Below are positions 40,709 through 49,817 of a DNA stretch of 64,000 nt, in pieces. The DNA is from CAYHWW01 sp964360145 (GTDB lineage Bacteria > Bdellovibrionota > UBA1018 > CAYHWW01): the NCBI GenBank assembly GCA_964360145.1, contig CAYHWW010000001.1, positions 1 to 64,000 of the forward strand. The letters are read 5' to 3'. How positions within the stretch are numbered: position 1 is the stretch's first letter; each line of letters begins with the position of its first letter. Both the position numbers and the translations under genes were made by a program. The notes beneath the pieces were generated by a model. That model made no database searches. It was not told where the DNA came from and saw only the letters and a program-made list of their open reading frames with translations.

Positions 40709-42915
40709 AAGCCCTGCTCCGCGGTGGCGCCAAAGAATTTGCGCTTCACGCGGTCCATGCGGCCCTTGAGAGACTGCGCCGCGCGCCGCAGGTAATAATA
40801 TTCATTGTAGGGACGATCATCGGTGATGGCGCGTCCGGGCTCGCCGGCGATGATGGCGTCAGCAGTGGTCTCGTGGGCGATCATGCGCTGGAACATCCCC
40901 CGGGCCGTGTCGCCGGGGTTCCATTGCAGCAAGTCTTTCACCGCGGCCTGGGGCAGGCGCGCCGCCATATCCGCGGCCACGGCTTCTTTAATGGGGCTCT
41001 TCGAGGCGATGAAGTGATAGCCCCAGCCGTCGACGGAACTGAAGACGCGCAGGTAGGGAAAGGAGTTCTTCAGGGAGCGGGCGATGGCCTTCAAAATGGG
41101 CTCTTCTCCGAAGGGAAACCATTGCTGCAAAACCCCATCGGGCTTGAGATGAGCGCTCACCAGGCTGTAGAACTCCTCGGAGTACAACAGACTTGAAGCG
41201 GCAGCCTCCACCGGCGGGGGGGGGTCGAGGGTGATGAGGTCGAACTGCTGGGTGGTGCGCTCCAAGAAGCGGCGGCCGTCATCCACCACGATCTTGCCCC
41301 GGGGGTTGGCCAAGACTTCAGCGGCGTCTGAAAAATAAAAAGGAAAGGCATCCCGCACGCTGGGCACCAATTCCACCGCGGTGGCATTGATGCCCCAGCT
41401 CAGCAGAGAGCGGAACGTGGTGCCCATGCCAAAGCAGATGACCAAGGCGGATTCTGACGGTCGCCCCAGGAGGGCCAAGGGGAAGTGGGCCATGGTCTTC
41501 GTCACCGGAGTGAGGTGAGTGATGCCTATGCCATTGACGAGCAGGGATTTGCCCATGCCTGTCCCCGCGGAGATGATGGTTGCGGTGTGGTCGCGGCGGA
41601 TCTGGGCTTCTTTGCCCAGATGGGAAATGGGCTCTTCAAAACTTTCAACGGCCACCAGGGACACCGCAGTCAAGACAAGGCCCATGACGCACACGGACGC
41701 CCTGCGCCAAAGGGGCAGGCCGCCACTGGACCACAAGTACAGCGCCATGAAGGGCACCGCGTGGGCGACCATGGAGATGCGCACGCCACAGTAAGGCAAA
41801 AAGAGATAGGTGGCCAACAAGGGCCCCATGATGCACCCCAGCACATTGGCCGCGTAGGCGCGCCCCGCGATGGCGGCGTCACCCCCTGAGATTTCGTCGA
41901 TGATTTTGGGTGTCAGATATCCCAGCGCCGCACAGAAAGGGAAGATGCCGAAGAACACGCCCCAAGCCCCGCCACCGACCCGGGGGTCATTGGCGAAGGC
42001 GGGCAGGAAAGAGAACAAAGCCAAGAACCCCAGGATGCCAGAGAGGGCGCGCACCCGATCCCGCGCCACGTCGCGGCGGTAAAAATGTGCTCCCACCGCG
42101 GTGGCGAGGAGATAGACAAAGAGGAGCTGAGCGAAGGAGTACACGGTGGTGCGCAACACCGGCGTGAAATCCCGAGTCCAGATGACTTCGAGGCTCATGG
42201 AGATGAAGCCCGTCAAGAAGAGCACGGTCATGGCGAGACGGCGGCGGACGACAACCGCATTGCCCACGGACGCCGCCCCGGTTTGATGAGCCGCGGGGGC
42301 GGATTCCGCCCCGGCGGCGGTGCCGCCCCAACGCCACGCCATGGCGGCGATGACGAAGTTCACCGCCACAGCCACCCACAGCGTACCCCGGAGGCCCAAA
42401 AGCTCGATGAGGACCCAGGCGCTGGTGAGTACCCCCACCAAGGCGCCAATAACGTTGGCACGATAGAGGAAACTGAACTCGCCGCCCCGGGACATCATGA
42501 GGGGGAACGTAGCGCCCATGCACACACACCAGGGCAGGAGGGAAAGGGCGATGGCCGCGCCCGAAGCCACCAGATAGGGCACGGAATCGATGTCACCCAC
42601 GGGGAGCAGGAGCTGCTGGCCCCACAGAAAGAGCGCGGGCACGGCTAGGCCGCCGATGCCGATAATAGCCTCAGCCACGGCGTAAAGGCGAGCAGGGGGA
42701 AGCTTGGTTTTCACGGAAAGAGCGCGGGCCCATTTGCCGCCGGCCCAGGAACCCAGGGCCAGCCCCAGCATGAAAACAGAGATCACCACGGACATCACCG
42801 GGGTCACAACGCCATAAGAAGCAAAGGCCAGGCGCATCCACACGATTTGGTAGAGCAACGAGCAGAAGCCAGAGAGAAAAAACAAAACAGACAGCAAACC
42901 ATTGACCTGATGCAT
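40705..42915 (-). CDS. Fused MFS-like transporter / spermidine synthase-like methyltransferase-fold protein
   Basis: This encodes 736 residues. ATG 42915 is chosen, with GGGTGGGG immediately upstream. The first 430 residues contain about twelve membrane segments. The C-terminal domain is the Rossmann fold of spermidine synthases: LVICFGMGTTFRSLLSW, then VDDGRRFLERTTQQFDLITLDPPPPVEA and a SEEFYSLVSAHLKPDGVL segment. The Asp of LDPPPP occupies the catalytic position. Such fusions are widespread, but their true substrate is not established. It heads a two-gene operon with the ICMT-family enzyme. Confidence 0.85.
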   Translation of the reverse strand: MHQVNGLLSVLFFLSGFCSLLYQIVWMRLAFASYGVVTPVMSVVISVFMLGLALGSWAGGKWARALSVKTKLPPARLYAVAEAIIGIGGLAVPALFLWGQQLLLPVGDIDSVPYLVASGAAIALSLLPWCVCMGATFPLMMSRGGEFSFLYRANVIGALVGVLTSAWVLIELLGLRGTLWVAVAVNFVIAAMAWRWGGTAAGAESAPAAHQTGAASVGNAVVVRRRLAMTVLFLTGFISMSLEVIWTRDFTPVLRTTVYSFAQLLFVYLLATAVGAHFYRRDVARDRVRALSGILGFLALFSFLPAFANDPRVGGGAWGVFFGIFPFCAALGYLTPKIIDEISGGDAAIAGRAYAANVLGCIMGPLLATYLFLPYCGVRISMVAHAVPFMALYLWSSGGLPLWRRASVCVMGLVLTAVSLVAVESFEEPISHLGKEAQIRRDHTATIISAGTGMGKSLLVNGIGITHLTPVTKTMAHFPLALLGRPSESALVICFGMGTTFRSLLSWGINATAVELVPSVRDAFPFYFSDAAEVLANPRGKIVVDDGRRFLERTTQQFDLITLDPPPPVEAAASSLLYSEEFYSLVSAHLKPDGVLQQWFPFGEEPILKAIARSLKNSFPYLRVFSSVDGWGYHFIASKSPIKEAVAADMAARLPQAAVKDLLQWNPGDTARGMFQRMIAHETTADAIIAGEPGRAITDDRPYNEYYYLRRAAQSLKGRMDRVKRKFFGATAEQGL

Positions 42916-43002
42916 TATCCCCACCCTATTAATTAACAGGCCCTCGGCCCTTCCCTATTCCTAATTCCTACGAAAGTCAGGTAGCATCGTCACGATCTCT
43001 TT

Positions 43003-44073
43003 GTGGATTCGACAATTTTTGCACCGCTTCTTGTACTTCCCCTACTGTTCCTGGCGGCATCTTTTGCGGCGTCCAGCGAGACAGCGTTTTTCTCATTGGA
43101 CCGCTTCGAGCTCAAACGCCTGAAGGAGCGCCATAAGAGCGCCTACATCCACATCAAGACGCTGTTGGAGCACCCCACCCGGCTCCTCATCATCATTTTG
43201 ATGATCAATGAGTTCGCCAACCTTTCCATCGCCAACGCGGTGACGCGCTTCGTATCCCGGGCGCTACCCGCCCACCTCGCCTTGAGTGGTGAGCAACGCA
43301 TCATGTTGATCTCAATTCTGTCGCTGTTCATCGCGGCGCCGCTCACTCTCATCTTCGGTGAAATTACCCCCAAGGTCCTGGCCGCCCGCATGAACCGGCT
43401 GATGGCCGCGGTCAATTCACGGCCTCTCATTCTTTTATACAAGCTGCTGAGGCCCGGGCTCGCGGCGCTGGATTTCGGCATCTCAATGGCGTTGAAACCC
43501 CTGGGAGGGAAGAGCAAGAGCCACCTCTCCAAGTTCGTAAGCCCCCTTGATGAGGCTGACTTCATGGCCATCATGGAGGAAGCCCAGAAAGAGGGCAGCC
43601 TGCAGCCCGTGGAGAAAAAACTCATCCAGAAGGTGTTTCACCTGGATGACACCTCCGTGACCCAGGTGATGACCCCCATCGCCAAGGCCTTTGTCATCAA
43701 TGAGAAGAGCAAAATCTCGGCCTTCATGGAGGAAATCCGCCGGGAAAAATACTCACGGGTGCCCACTTATTCGAAGAGCCGCAAGCACATCACCGGCATC
43801 CTTTACGTCAAAGACCTGTTGCAGCTGGGCTTCGACCCCAAGCTGCCCGACAAGAGCGCCGGCGAGTTGGCGGCCAAACCCATGTTCGTGCCACCCTCCA
43901 TGAACTTGGCCACGCTCCTGCGTCGATTCAAGAAAACCAAGACCCACCTTGCCGTGGTGGCGGATAAGCAAGGCGCGGCCCTGGGTATTATCTCTTTAGA
44001 AGACGTGTTGGAAAGCATCTTCGGCCAAATCGATGATGAGCGGGATGCTGACGATGCCGAGGGAGCTTCATGA
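43003..44073 (+). CDS. CNNM/CBS-domain membrane protein (CorB/HlyC family), first of pair
   Basis: This encodes 356 residues, starting at GTG 43003. The CNNM transmembrane domain (residues 1-190) opens with a hydrophobic helix and the conserved SSETAFFSLDRFELKRL, and has the typical FGEITPKVLAARM. Two CBS domains follow (about 205-330: VMTPIAKAFVINEKSKI; MFVPPSMNLATLLRRF). CNNM proteins are linked to Mg2+ or Na+ export. There is no C-terminal CorC/HlyC domain. The next gene starts at its stop (ATGA) and encodes a paralogue, so the two may form a heterodimer. Confidence 0.9.
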   Translation: MDSTIFAPLLVLPLLFLAASFAASSETAFFSLDRFELKRLKERHKSAYIHIKTLLEHPTRLLIIILMINEFANLSIANAVTRFVSRALPAHLALSGEQRIMLISILSLFIAAPLTLIFGEITPKVLAARMNRLMAAVNSRPLILLYKLLRPGLAALDFGISMALKPLGGKSKSHLSKFVSPLDEADFMAIMEEAQKEGSLQPVEKKLIQKVFHLDDTSVTQVMTPIAKAFVINEKSKISAFMEEIRREKYSRVPTYSKSRKHITGILYVKDLLQLGFDPKLPDKSAGELAAKPMFVPPSMNLATLLRRFKKTKTHLAVVADKQGAALGIISLEDVLESIFGQIDDERDADDAEGAS

Positions 44074-45341
44074 CGTTCCTCGGCGTGGTGGGCGGTGACT
44101 GGCCCCTGCTGCTTTTTCTAGGCGTCGTGCTGAGCCTTGAGGCATTCTTCTCCGGATCGGAAATGGCGCTCATTTCCGCGGACCGTCTCCAGCTGCGCAA
44201 GCTTGCCAACTCCGGCAACGCCGGCGCCAAAGCCGCATTGCGCCTCGTGGCCCACCCCGAACGCATGCTCTCCACGGTGCTGATCGGCACCACCCTGTGC
44301 ATCATCACTGAAGGAACCGTGACGACGGTGTACATGCACCACAAGTATGGGGGCGAGAGCGACGTGGTGTCCGTGCTGATCCTGGCGCCCTTGGTGCTCA
44401 TTTTCGGCGAGCTCCTGCCGAAAACCCTATTTCAGCGTTTTTCAACTCAAGCCGCCCCCCTGGTGTCCCTGCCCGTGTCTTTCTTCCAGGTACTGCTGAC
44501 GCCGGTCATATTCATCATCACCCACTACAGCCAGTGGTTCTCCCGCCTGGTGCGCCCCCTGGAAGAGCTGCTCACAGGCAAGAACCGCTCCTCCTACCGA
44601 GAGAACCTCACCTTCATCCTCACCGGCGGTAAAAAAGAGACCAAGCTCCCCGCTTTCGAAAGCCGCATGATCCACCGCATCCTGCACTTCTCCAGAGCGG
44701 AGGCGAAGAATGCGTTGATTCCGCTGGTGCACGTGGATGCCATCCCTGAAACCCTCTCCGTGGGGGAAGCCCTGCGGGCCTTCAGCCGCACCCGCCACTC
44801 CAGGCTCCCCGTGTATCGTGAGCGCATCGACAACATCGTGGGCGTCCTCCACGTCTTTGACGCCTTCCTGGCCGATGACGCCAGCGTGGACGTGACCCAG
44901 GTGATGCAGCCCGCTCAATACTTCCCAGAAACCCAGAAGGTGGAGGACATCCTCTTCAGCATGCAGAAATCAGGCAACCACATGGGCGTGGTGGTGGACG
45001 AGTACGGCGGCGCCGTGGGCATCCTCACCCTCGAGGACCTGGTGGAAGAGATCGTGGGCGATATCGGCGACGAGTATGACGCCGACTCACAGCTTTACCG
45101 GGAGCTCAGCGAGGGGCGCTATCTCATCCAAGCCCACATGGAAATCGAGGCCATCAACGAACGCCTGAAACTCAACCTCCCAGCAGGGCAATACGAGACC
45201 CTGGCGGGATTCCTACTTCAGCAGTTCAACTGCATCCCCAACGAGGGCGACGAACTCTACTACAAGCACCTCAAATTCGTGGTGCGCCAGGCCAGCGACC
45301 GGGCCATCCGCACCGTGGAAGCCACTCGTATTGAGGAGTGA
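44070..45341 (+). CDS. CNNM/CBS/CorC-domain membrane protein, second of pair
   Basis: This encodes 423 residues. Its layout matches its upstream neighbour: CNNM domain with [18 protein letters not shown] and [13 protein letters not shown], and two CBS domains ([39 protein letters not shown]). It adds a C-terminal CorC/HlyC domain ([19 protein letters not shown] to the end) that the first gene lacks. ATGA overlap at 44070. Predicted divalent-cation or Na+ transporter of the inner membrane. Confidence 0.92.
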   Translation: MTFLGVVGGDWPLLLFLGVVLSLEAFFSGSEMALISADRLQLRKLANSGNAGAKAALRLVAHPERMLSTVLIGTTLCIITEGTVTTVYMHHKYGGESDVVSVLILAPLVLIFGELLPKTLFQRFSTQAAPLVSLPVSFFQVLLTPVIFIITHYSQWFSRLVRPLEELLTGKNRSSYRENLTFILTGGKKETKLPAFESRMIHRILHFSRAEAKNALIPLVHVDAIPETLSVGEALRAFSRTRHSRLPVYRERIDNIVGVLHVFDAFLADDASVDVTQVMQPAQYFPETQKVEDILFSMQKSGNHMGVVVDEYGGAVGILTLEDLVEEIVGDIGDEYDADSQLYRELSEGRYLIQAHMEIEAINERLKLNLPAGQYETLAGFLLQQFNCIPNEGDELYYKHLKFVVRQASDRAIRTVEATRIEE

Positions 45342-45419
45342 AACCGTAATGCGGTATTATTTGCCCAGTGGGACCAGATGTCCCTCCACGCCTCTTCATC
45401 AGCGGGATAAACTATAAGC

Positions 45420-45818
45420 ATGAGTAAGAAAGTCCTTATCGTCGACGATGTCCCCTTTGCCCGCAAAATCATCGGCAATATCCTGCGGGCCGCTGGCCAC
45501 CAAGTGGTGGGTGAGGCCGCGGATGGCGACGAAGCCGTGGAGCAATACGCGAAGCTCTCCCCCGACTTCGTGACCATGGACGTGGTCATGCCCCACAGCA
45601 ACGGCATCGAGGCCTGCCGCAAAATCATCGAAACGGATCAGAACGCCCGCATCATCATGGTGTCCGCCATGGCCCACGAGCAGCTCCTCATGGACGCCAT
45701 CAACGCCGGTGCGCGGGATTATATCCTCAAACCCTTTTCCCCCGACGACCTCAATAAGTCCGTTCAGAAGCTCTTCGCTGACGATGAGGAAGAAGAAGGG
45801 GTGATGTCCCATGGATGA
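45420..45818 (+). CDS. CheY-like single-domain response regulator
   Basis: This encodes 132 residues: a full receiver domain with the acidic pair VLIVDDVP, phospho-acceptor Asp in FVTMDVVMP, switch Ser in IIMVSAMA and Lys in ILKPFSP. There is no output domain, so it acts by protein contact, as CheY does. The acidic tail (DDEEEEG) is unusual. It overlaps the next gene by 8 bases, which suggests that the CheX-like product acts on it. The partner kinase is not in the window. Confidence 0.93.
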   Translation: MSKKVLIVDDVPFARKIIGNILRAAGHQVVGEAADGDEAVEQYAKLSPDFVTMDVVMPHSNGIEACRKIIETDQNARIIMVSAMAHEQLLMDAINAGARDYILKPFSPDDLNKSVQKLFADDEEEEGVMSHG

Positions 45819-46266
45819 CACCTTAGGCCTCTCCATGGAGCGCTATCTTCCCGGTGACATGGATTTCTACGGCCTGGGCACGGTGACCCGCACCTCCCCC
45901 GCCCGCGTCGCGACGCCGCGGTTCTCCGCCATTGTGCGTTTCCGTTTAGGCGGCGACGAAGTGGGCTCCGTGCTCGTGGGCTTCGCCCCCGGCGCCACCG
46001 ACCCCTCGGCCTGCGTGGAACTGGCGAACATCCTGGCGTCCAAACTCGTGTCCGGCGCCTGCACCGCCTGGGACGTGCGCATCGAGCTTTCCCCGCCGGA
46101 ATACCGGGTCCGCGAAGAACGCGTCTTCGCCGCCCTCGACCAAGCCTTGACCGCCGCATCCGCCGCGGCATCGCCCCGCACCGTGGCCCGCTTCCAGTTC
46201 AATATGGACGGCGTCTCCATACCGGTGGTGCTGGGCTACTTCCCCAACAAAAGAGGCGAAGCATGA
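45811..46266 (+). CDS. CheX/CheC-like protein (predicted)
   Basis: This encodes 151 residues. It has alternating strands and helices, and ACVELANILASKLVSGA resembles the Glu...Asn-containing helix (E-x2-N) of CheC/CheX phosphatases. RFQFNMDGVSIPVVLGYF resembles the later strands. Overlap with the CheY-like gene supports a role in dephosphorylating that receiver. The similarity is weak, so this rests mainly on context. Confidence 0.5.
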   Translation: MDDTLGLSMERYLPGDMDFYGLGTVTRTSPARVATPRFSAIVRFRLGGDEVGSVLVGFAPGATDPSACVELANILASKLVSGACTAWDVRIELSPPEYRVREERVFAALDQALTAASAAASPRTVARFQFNMDGVSIPVVLGYFPNKRGEA

Positions 46267-46508
46267 AAAACCTGCTCTTTACCGCATTGAAAGTCACGGC
46301 CCTCACCCTCATCGTGCTCCTCATGAGCCAGATTCGCATCGGCACCAAGCGCATCTGCGATCACGTGGGCGATCTCGTGAACTCGCCGCGGGTCCAATCC
46401 CCCATTCGCCTGGTCTCCAGCAACTTCGACTTCACCGATGGCCGCAAGACTTCCGGCGTGAAAAAAGACAGCGCGAAAATAAGTGAAGCCCCGGCTGAAA
46501 ACCATTAG
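46263..46508 (+). CDS. Small single-pass membrane protein
   Basis: This encodes 81 residues with one N-terminal hydrophobic helix (LLFTALKVTALTLIVLLM) and a polar C-terminal part with one Cys. ATGA overlap with the CheX-like gene makes it part of the three-gene response-regulator operon. No family is recognised; it could anchor the pair at the membrane. Confidence 0.62.
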   Translation: MKNLLFTALKVTALTLIVLLMSQIRIGTKRICDHVGDLVNSPRVQSPIRLVSSNFDFTDGRKTSGVKKDSAKISEAPAENH

Positions 46509-46548
46509 GCTTCCAACCGGGGAAATTCATCTTTAGGGCAAACGCTGT

Positions 46549-46782
46549 TTAGTGGCCGAGGGCGGAGTCGCCGTAGCCGACGCGCACGCCGTCATCGCGG
46601 CGATCGCTGTCGCGGCTGCCGGACAAGGCGGACACGTCGCGAATGCCGTTTTCATTGCACAGGCGAGTCTGAACCGGGATGTCTTTCAGACGACGGGTTT
46701 CACCGGACTCGAAGGTATTGCCAAACACGGCAGGCGCCATCACAAACAGGCTCAGGGACATCAGTAGTACACGCTTTTTCAT
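46549..46782 (-). CDS. Small secreted protein
   Basis: This encodes 77 residues with a signal peptide (MKKRVLLMSLSLFVMAPAVFG) and GAGGAG 8 bases before the ATG. The mature 56 residues are Arg/Asp-rich with one Cys (TRLCNENGIRDVSALSG). No family is recognised. A second small secreted gene of similar build lies divergently at 47037. Confidence 0.6.
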   Translation of the reverse strand: MKKRVLLMSLSLFVMAPAVFGNTFESGETRRLKDIPVQTRLCNENGIRDVSALSGSRDSDRRDDGVRVGYGDSALGH

Positions 46783-47036
46783 GGGTTAAGCTCCTCGGGG
46801 CTGACTAATGCAACGGTGATGCCATGGGGACACAGTGCCCCCAGACACAGGGATTTCGCGGGGTTCCGTGGGGAGGGCTGAATCCTGAGCTGCTTCAGCG
46901 CCTGAGCAGGTGCACAAATCTTGTACACATCAGGGCCCCCGTACTGAGGGCTAACTCCCTGATCCACAAGGGGGTGGCCTGTCCCCCTCTTGGCCCCTGG
47001 CTTGCTCTAAGTAGAGGTGAGTTGAAGGAGTCCCTA

Positions 47037-47195
47037 TGAAACGTTTAGTAACCCTGTCCCTTTGTTTTCTCTCCGTGAACGGCGCCTTGATCCGCTCGGC
47101 CCAAGCAACCAGCTGCACGGATCTCGCCGAGCGTTCCGCCGCTGTCGCCCGGGATGGGTGTTGGGGGTATGAATCCCGCGGCATGCGCCGTTAAT
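47037..47195 (+). CDS. Very small secreted protein, possibly interrupted by a stop
   Basis: This encodes 52 residues, MKRLVTLSLCFLSVNGALIR followed by SAQATSCTDLAERSAAVARD and GCWGYESRGMRR. AAGGAG lies 6 bases before the ATG and the N-terminus is a signal peptide; two Cys remain in the mature part. After the TAA the same frame stays open for 24 more codons (Asp/Arg/Glu-rich) to a TGA at 47270, so the TAA may be a recent mutation. No family is recognised. Confidence 0.5.
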
Positions 47196-47272
47196 CCCAC
47201 GACGATGACGCCCGCGTGGAATACAGCGAACGCACCGGCTCCGAGGGCCGTAGGCGCAGCGCTAACTGACCG

Positions 47273-48937
47273 CTAAAACGAAAGCGTAACCCCAGCGGGC
47301 CGGATGATGTCCAACAGGTTCTGGAACGCGGAGGTCACCTGCATGGCGATCTTGCGACCGCCCGTGGAGGTGACGCTCTTGATCTCGCCATTATTGGTGT
47401 AAGTCACATTGATCTTGCCCACGGCGGGATCGACGATCTGCACGGGCTTGGAGTGCTCGTTGTAGACGAACTCCAACCGGCGCTTCTGCTGATCCACCAA
47501 GGCCTTGATGCGGCCATTGGTGTCGTACACGATGCGCACGCCCTTGCTCTGGGAGTTTTTCGCGAAGGTGAGGTTGCCCCTCTCGTCATACTCGTAGGTG
47601 GCCCATTGTTGGGCGCCCTTGGCACCGCTGGATTTGGAGTACTTCACGACCTTTGACACCTTGTTGACCTTGGGGTCATAGGAAAGCTCGGTGACCTCAC
47701 GGCCCGTGGCCTTCTTCGTCACATGCCCCTTCGCATCGTACTCGAAGGTGGTGTCCTCGCCATTGCGCACGATCTTCAAAGGCAGACCGCAGCATTCGTT
47801 GTAGATGGTCTCCGTGCGATCGCTGTCGATCTCACTCACGAGACGATAGGTGTAGTGCTCGCCGTCGGGCTTTGTTTTGTCGGTGTAATCATACTTGCTC
47901 TTCGTCAGCACCTTGCCATCTTTGCCCTTCACCGTCACTGCGGTCCAGTAGTGCAAGGATGTAGCGCCATCGTTGCCGTACTCATACTCGGTGCGAGTGC
48001 CATCTTGGTCTTTTTGGAAGCTGATGGTCTCACCCTTGGCGGGGGGGTTATAGCCCAGGTCAAGGCTGGTACCGTCCTTGTACTTGATCATCACGAGGCT
48101 GTAGCGGCCGTCGTTGGAGTATTTGTACTCGTAACTATTGTTGTCCGCGTCCTTTGATTTCACCAACATGTCGTGGTCGTAGACGTAGGTGGCGCTCTTG
48201 CCGCCCTCTGCCTGAATTTGGGTCACCTTGCCCTGGGCATTGAATGTGAAGCCGATGCGGCGATTGAAGTTATCCTCAATGCTCTTCATCTTGCCATCTT
48301 TGCCATAGGCGATGCTGATGAAATTGCGGTTCTTGTCAGCAATGCGCACGATGCCGCCGCGCTCGTTGAATGTCTCAATCTTGCCGTTGTCGTAAGTGCG
48401 TGTGTAGCCGTCTTTCGTTTTCGTCAGAACTTGGTAGCTGAAGCGGTTGCTCCGCAACTGGGTGCCGGGGGCCACGGTGCGTGCTTGAACTGCGCCCTTA
48501 TCCCAATAGCGTTCCCACTCGTCATTGCGGAAGCGGGCATCACTCTTGATCTGCTCGCGGTATTTCTCCAGCTGATCTTTGTTCCCGCCCTCTTTGGAGC
48601 GCGCGGCCATGATGAGATCCGTGGCGCGCTTCACATCCTCGTCGCTGACACGGCCGTTGGGGGTGAAGCGGTTCTTGGCGCCGCCACCATTTTCGTGAAC
48701 CACCACTGATCCGTCCGCGGATACCGTGAGGTACACCTCATAATCACTGCCCCAGCCGAAGCCGAAGATGCCGTTGTGGGAGCTTTTGCTGTTGTACACC
48801 CGCTCGATCTTGGGTTCGAACCCACCCGAGAAGAACATGTCGATGAACCCGATGAAGAAGTTTCCGTTCTTCAAGCTCACGTTGGCCTGTGCTGTCACGG
48901 ACAGAAGCAGAGCAACGGCGATAGTGATGGATTTCAT
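47273..48937 (-). CDS. Secreted YD-repeat (RHS-like) protein
   Basis: This encodes 554 residues from ATG 48937 with a signal peptide (MKSITIAVALLLSVTAQA). An N-terminal DUF6531-like segment (FEPKIERVYNSKSSHNGIFGFGWGSDYEVYL) leads into repeated YD units (YEYKYSNDGRYSLVMI, FEYDAKGHVTKKATG, YEYDERGNLTFAKNSQ, RIVYDTNGRIKALVDQQ). It ends without the usual RHS core boundary and toxin domain. It may be a short secreted YD shell or scaffold. It lies 18 bases downstream of tadB on the same strand, so it may be carried to the surface with the Tad apparatus or bind it. Confidence 0.82.
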   Translation of the reverse strand: MKSITIAVALLLSVTAQANVSLKNGNFFIGFIDMFFSGGFEPKIERVYNSKSSHNGIFGFGWGSDYEVYLTVSADGSVVVHENGGGAKNRFTPNGRVSDEDVKRATDLIMAARSKEGGNKDQLEKYREQIKSDARFRNDEWERYWDKGAVQARTVAPGTQLRSNRFSYQVLTKTKDGYTRTYDNGKIETFNERGGIVRIADKNRNFISIAYGKDGKMKSIEDNFNRRIGFTFNAQGKVTQIQAEGGKSATYVYDHDMLVKSKDADNNSYEYKYSNDGRYSLVMIKYKDGTSLDLGYNPPAKGETISFQKDQDGTRTEYEYGNDGATSLHYWTAVTVKGKDGKVLTKSKYDYTDKTKPDGEHYTYRLVSEIDSDRTETIYNECCGLPLKIVRNGEDTTFEYDAKGHVTKKATGREVTELSYDPKVNKVSKVVKYSKSSGAKGAQQWATYEYDERGNLTFAKNSQSKGVRIVYDTNGRIKALVDQQKRRLEFVYNEHSKPVQIVDPAVGKINVTYTNNGEIKSVTSTGGRKIAMQVTSAFQNLLDIIRPAGVTLSF

Positions 48938-48955
48938 AAATCTCCCCTTCAACTA

Positions 48956-49816
48956 CTATACGTCAATTTTCATGACCTTCTTAATCATGAAGAAGGCACT
49001 TATTTCCAGGCCCACGACGGCGACGAGCACTCCCCACCCAATGGGCGTGGTAAAGAGAGGGTCCATGAATCCGGGCTCGGATACTGAGAAAAAAATGCCT
49101 ATGGCCGGCGGCATGGCGAGGAGCACCATGCCCTGAATGAAGCCCTGGGCCGTCATGGCATCGATCTTGTTTTGGACCTTGATGCGCTCCCGGATGGTGG
49201 AGACAATCGTGTCGAAGGTTTCCGCCAAGTTGCCACCGGTCTCCTTGAGGATGACGACGGCGGTAACGAACATCTCCACGTCTTCGCACTGGACGCGCTT
49301 CGAGAGATTGACGAGGGATTCTTCCAGGGACAAGCCCACCTTGGTCTCTGAGAGCACCAGGTTGAATTCCTCGGAGATGGGCTTAGGGCACTGCTCCACG
49401 ACGATGCCCATGGACTGAGCGACAGAGAGGCCGGACTTCATGGCATTGGCCATGAGGTTCAGGGCGTCCACCATCTGGTTATTGAACTGCACGGTGCGCC
49501 GCTGCACCAGATAATCGACCAGGGGCTTCGGCAGCTTCCACGAGGCAAAGGCAGCGAGGAGCCCGAAGAAAACACCTGGTAGCAGCTTGGGTAGAAAGAG
49601 AAGAAAAAATATGAGGAACGACACAAGAGCCGCGCCGCCCATGGCCCCCAGCACTTGATGGGGTTTGGCGTCGTAGAACATCATGTTGAGTTTTTCAGTG
49701 ACGTAGTCGCGGGTACCCAGGGACTGGAAGCGGAGCCAGTCCAGGAAACGCACGTTGTACTGGTAGCTCACCACCAGCACGACGACACCGAAAAGCACTG
49801 AATAAATAAGAGGCAT
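48956..49816 (-). CDS. tadB: Tad pilus inner-membrane platform protein TadB
   Basis: This encodes 286 residues from ATG 49816, one base after the TadZ-TadA stop. It has a T2SSF (GspF) domain: ALNLMANAMKSGLSVAQSMG and MFVTAVVILKETGGNLAETFDTIVSTIRER are the conserved GspF helices, with membrane segments near the N-terminus (LIYSVLFGVVVLVVSY, VSFLIFFLLFLPKLL) and at the C-terminus. With TadC it forms the platform on which the TadA ATPase drives Flp pilin assembly. Confidence 0.92.
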   Translation of the reverse strand: MPLIYSVLFGVVVLVVSYQYNVRFLDWLRFQSLGTRDYVTEKLNMMFYDAKPHQVLGAMGGAALVSFLIFFLLFLPKLLPGVFFGLLAAFASWKLPKPLVDYLVQRRTVQFNNQMVDALNLMANAMKSGLSVAQSMGIVVEQCPKPISEEFNLVLSETKVGLSLEESLVNLSKRVQCEDVEMFVTAVVILKETGGNLAETFDTIVSTIRERIKVQNKIDAMTAQGFIQGMVLLAMPPAIGIFFSVSEPGFMDPLFTTPIGWGVLVAVVGLEISAFFMIKKVMKIDV

Positions 49817-49817
49817 A

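Noticed and set aside
46783..47036. Gene or RNA in the gap between the two small secreted genes
   Set aside because: There is no frame with a start signal, no stable hairpin with a T-run and no recognisable RNA. It presumably holds the divergent promoters.
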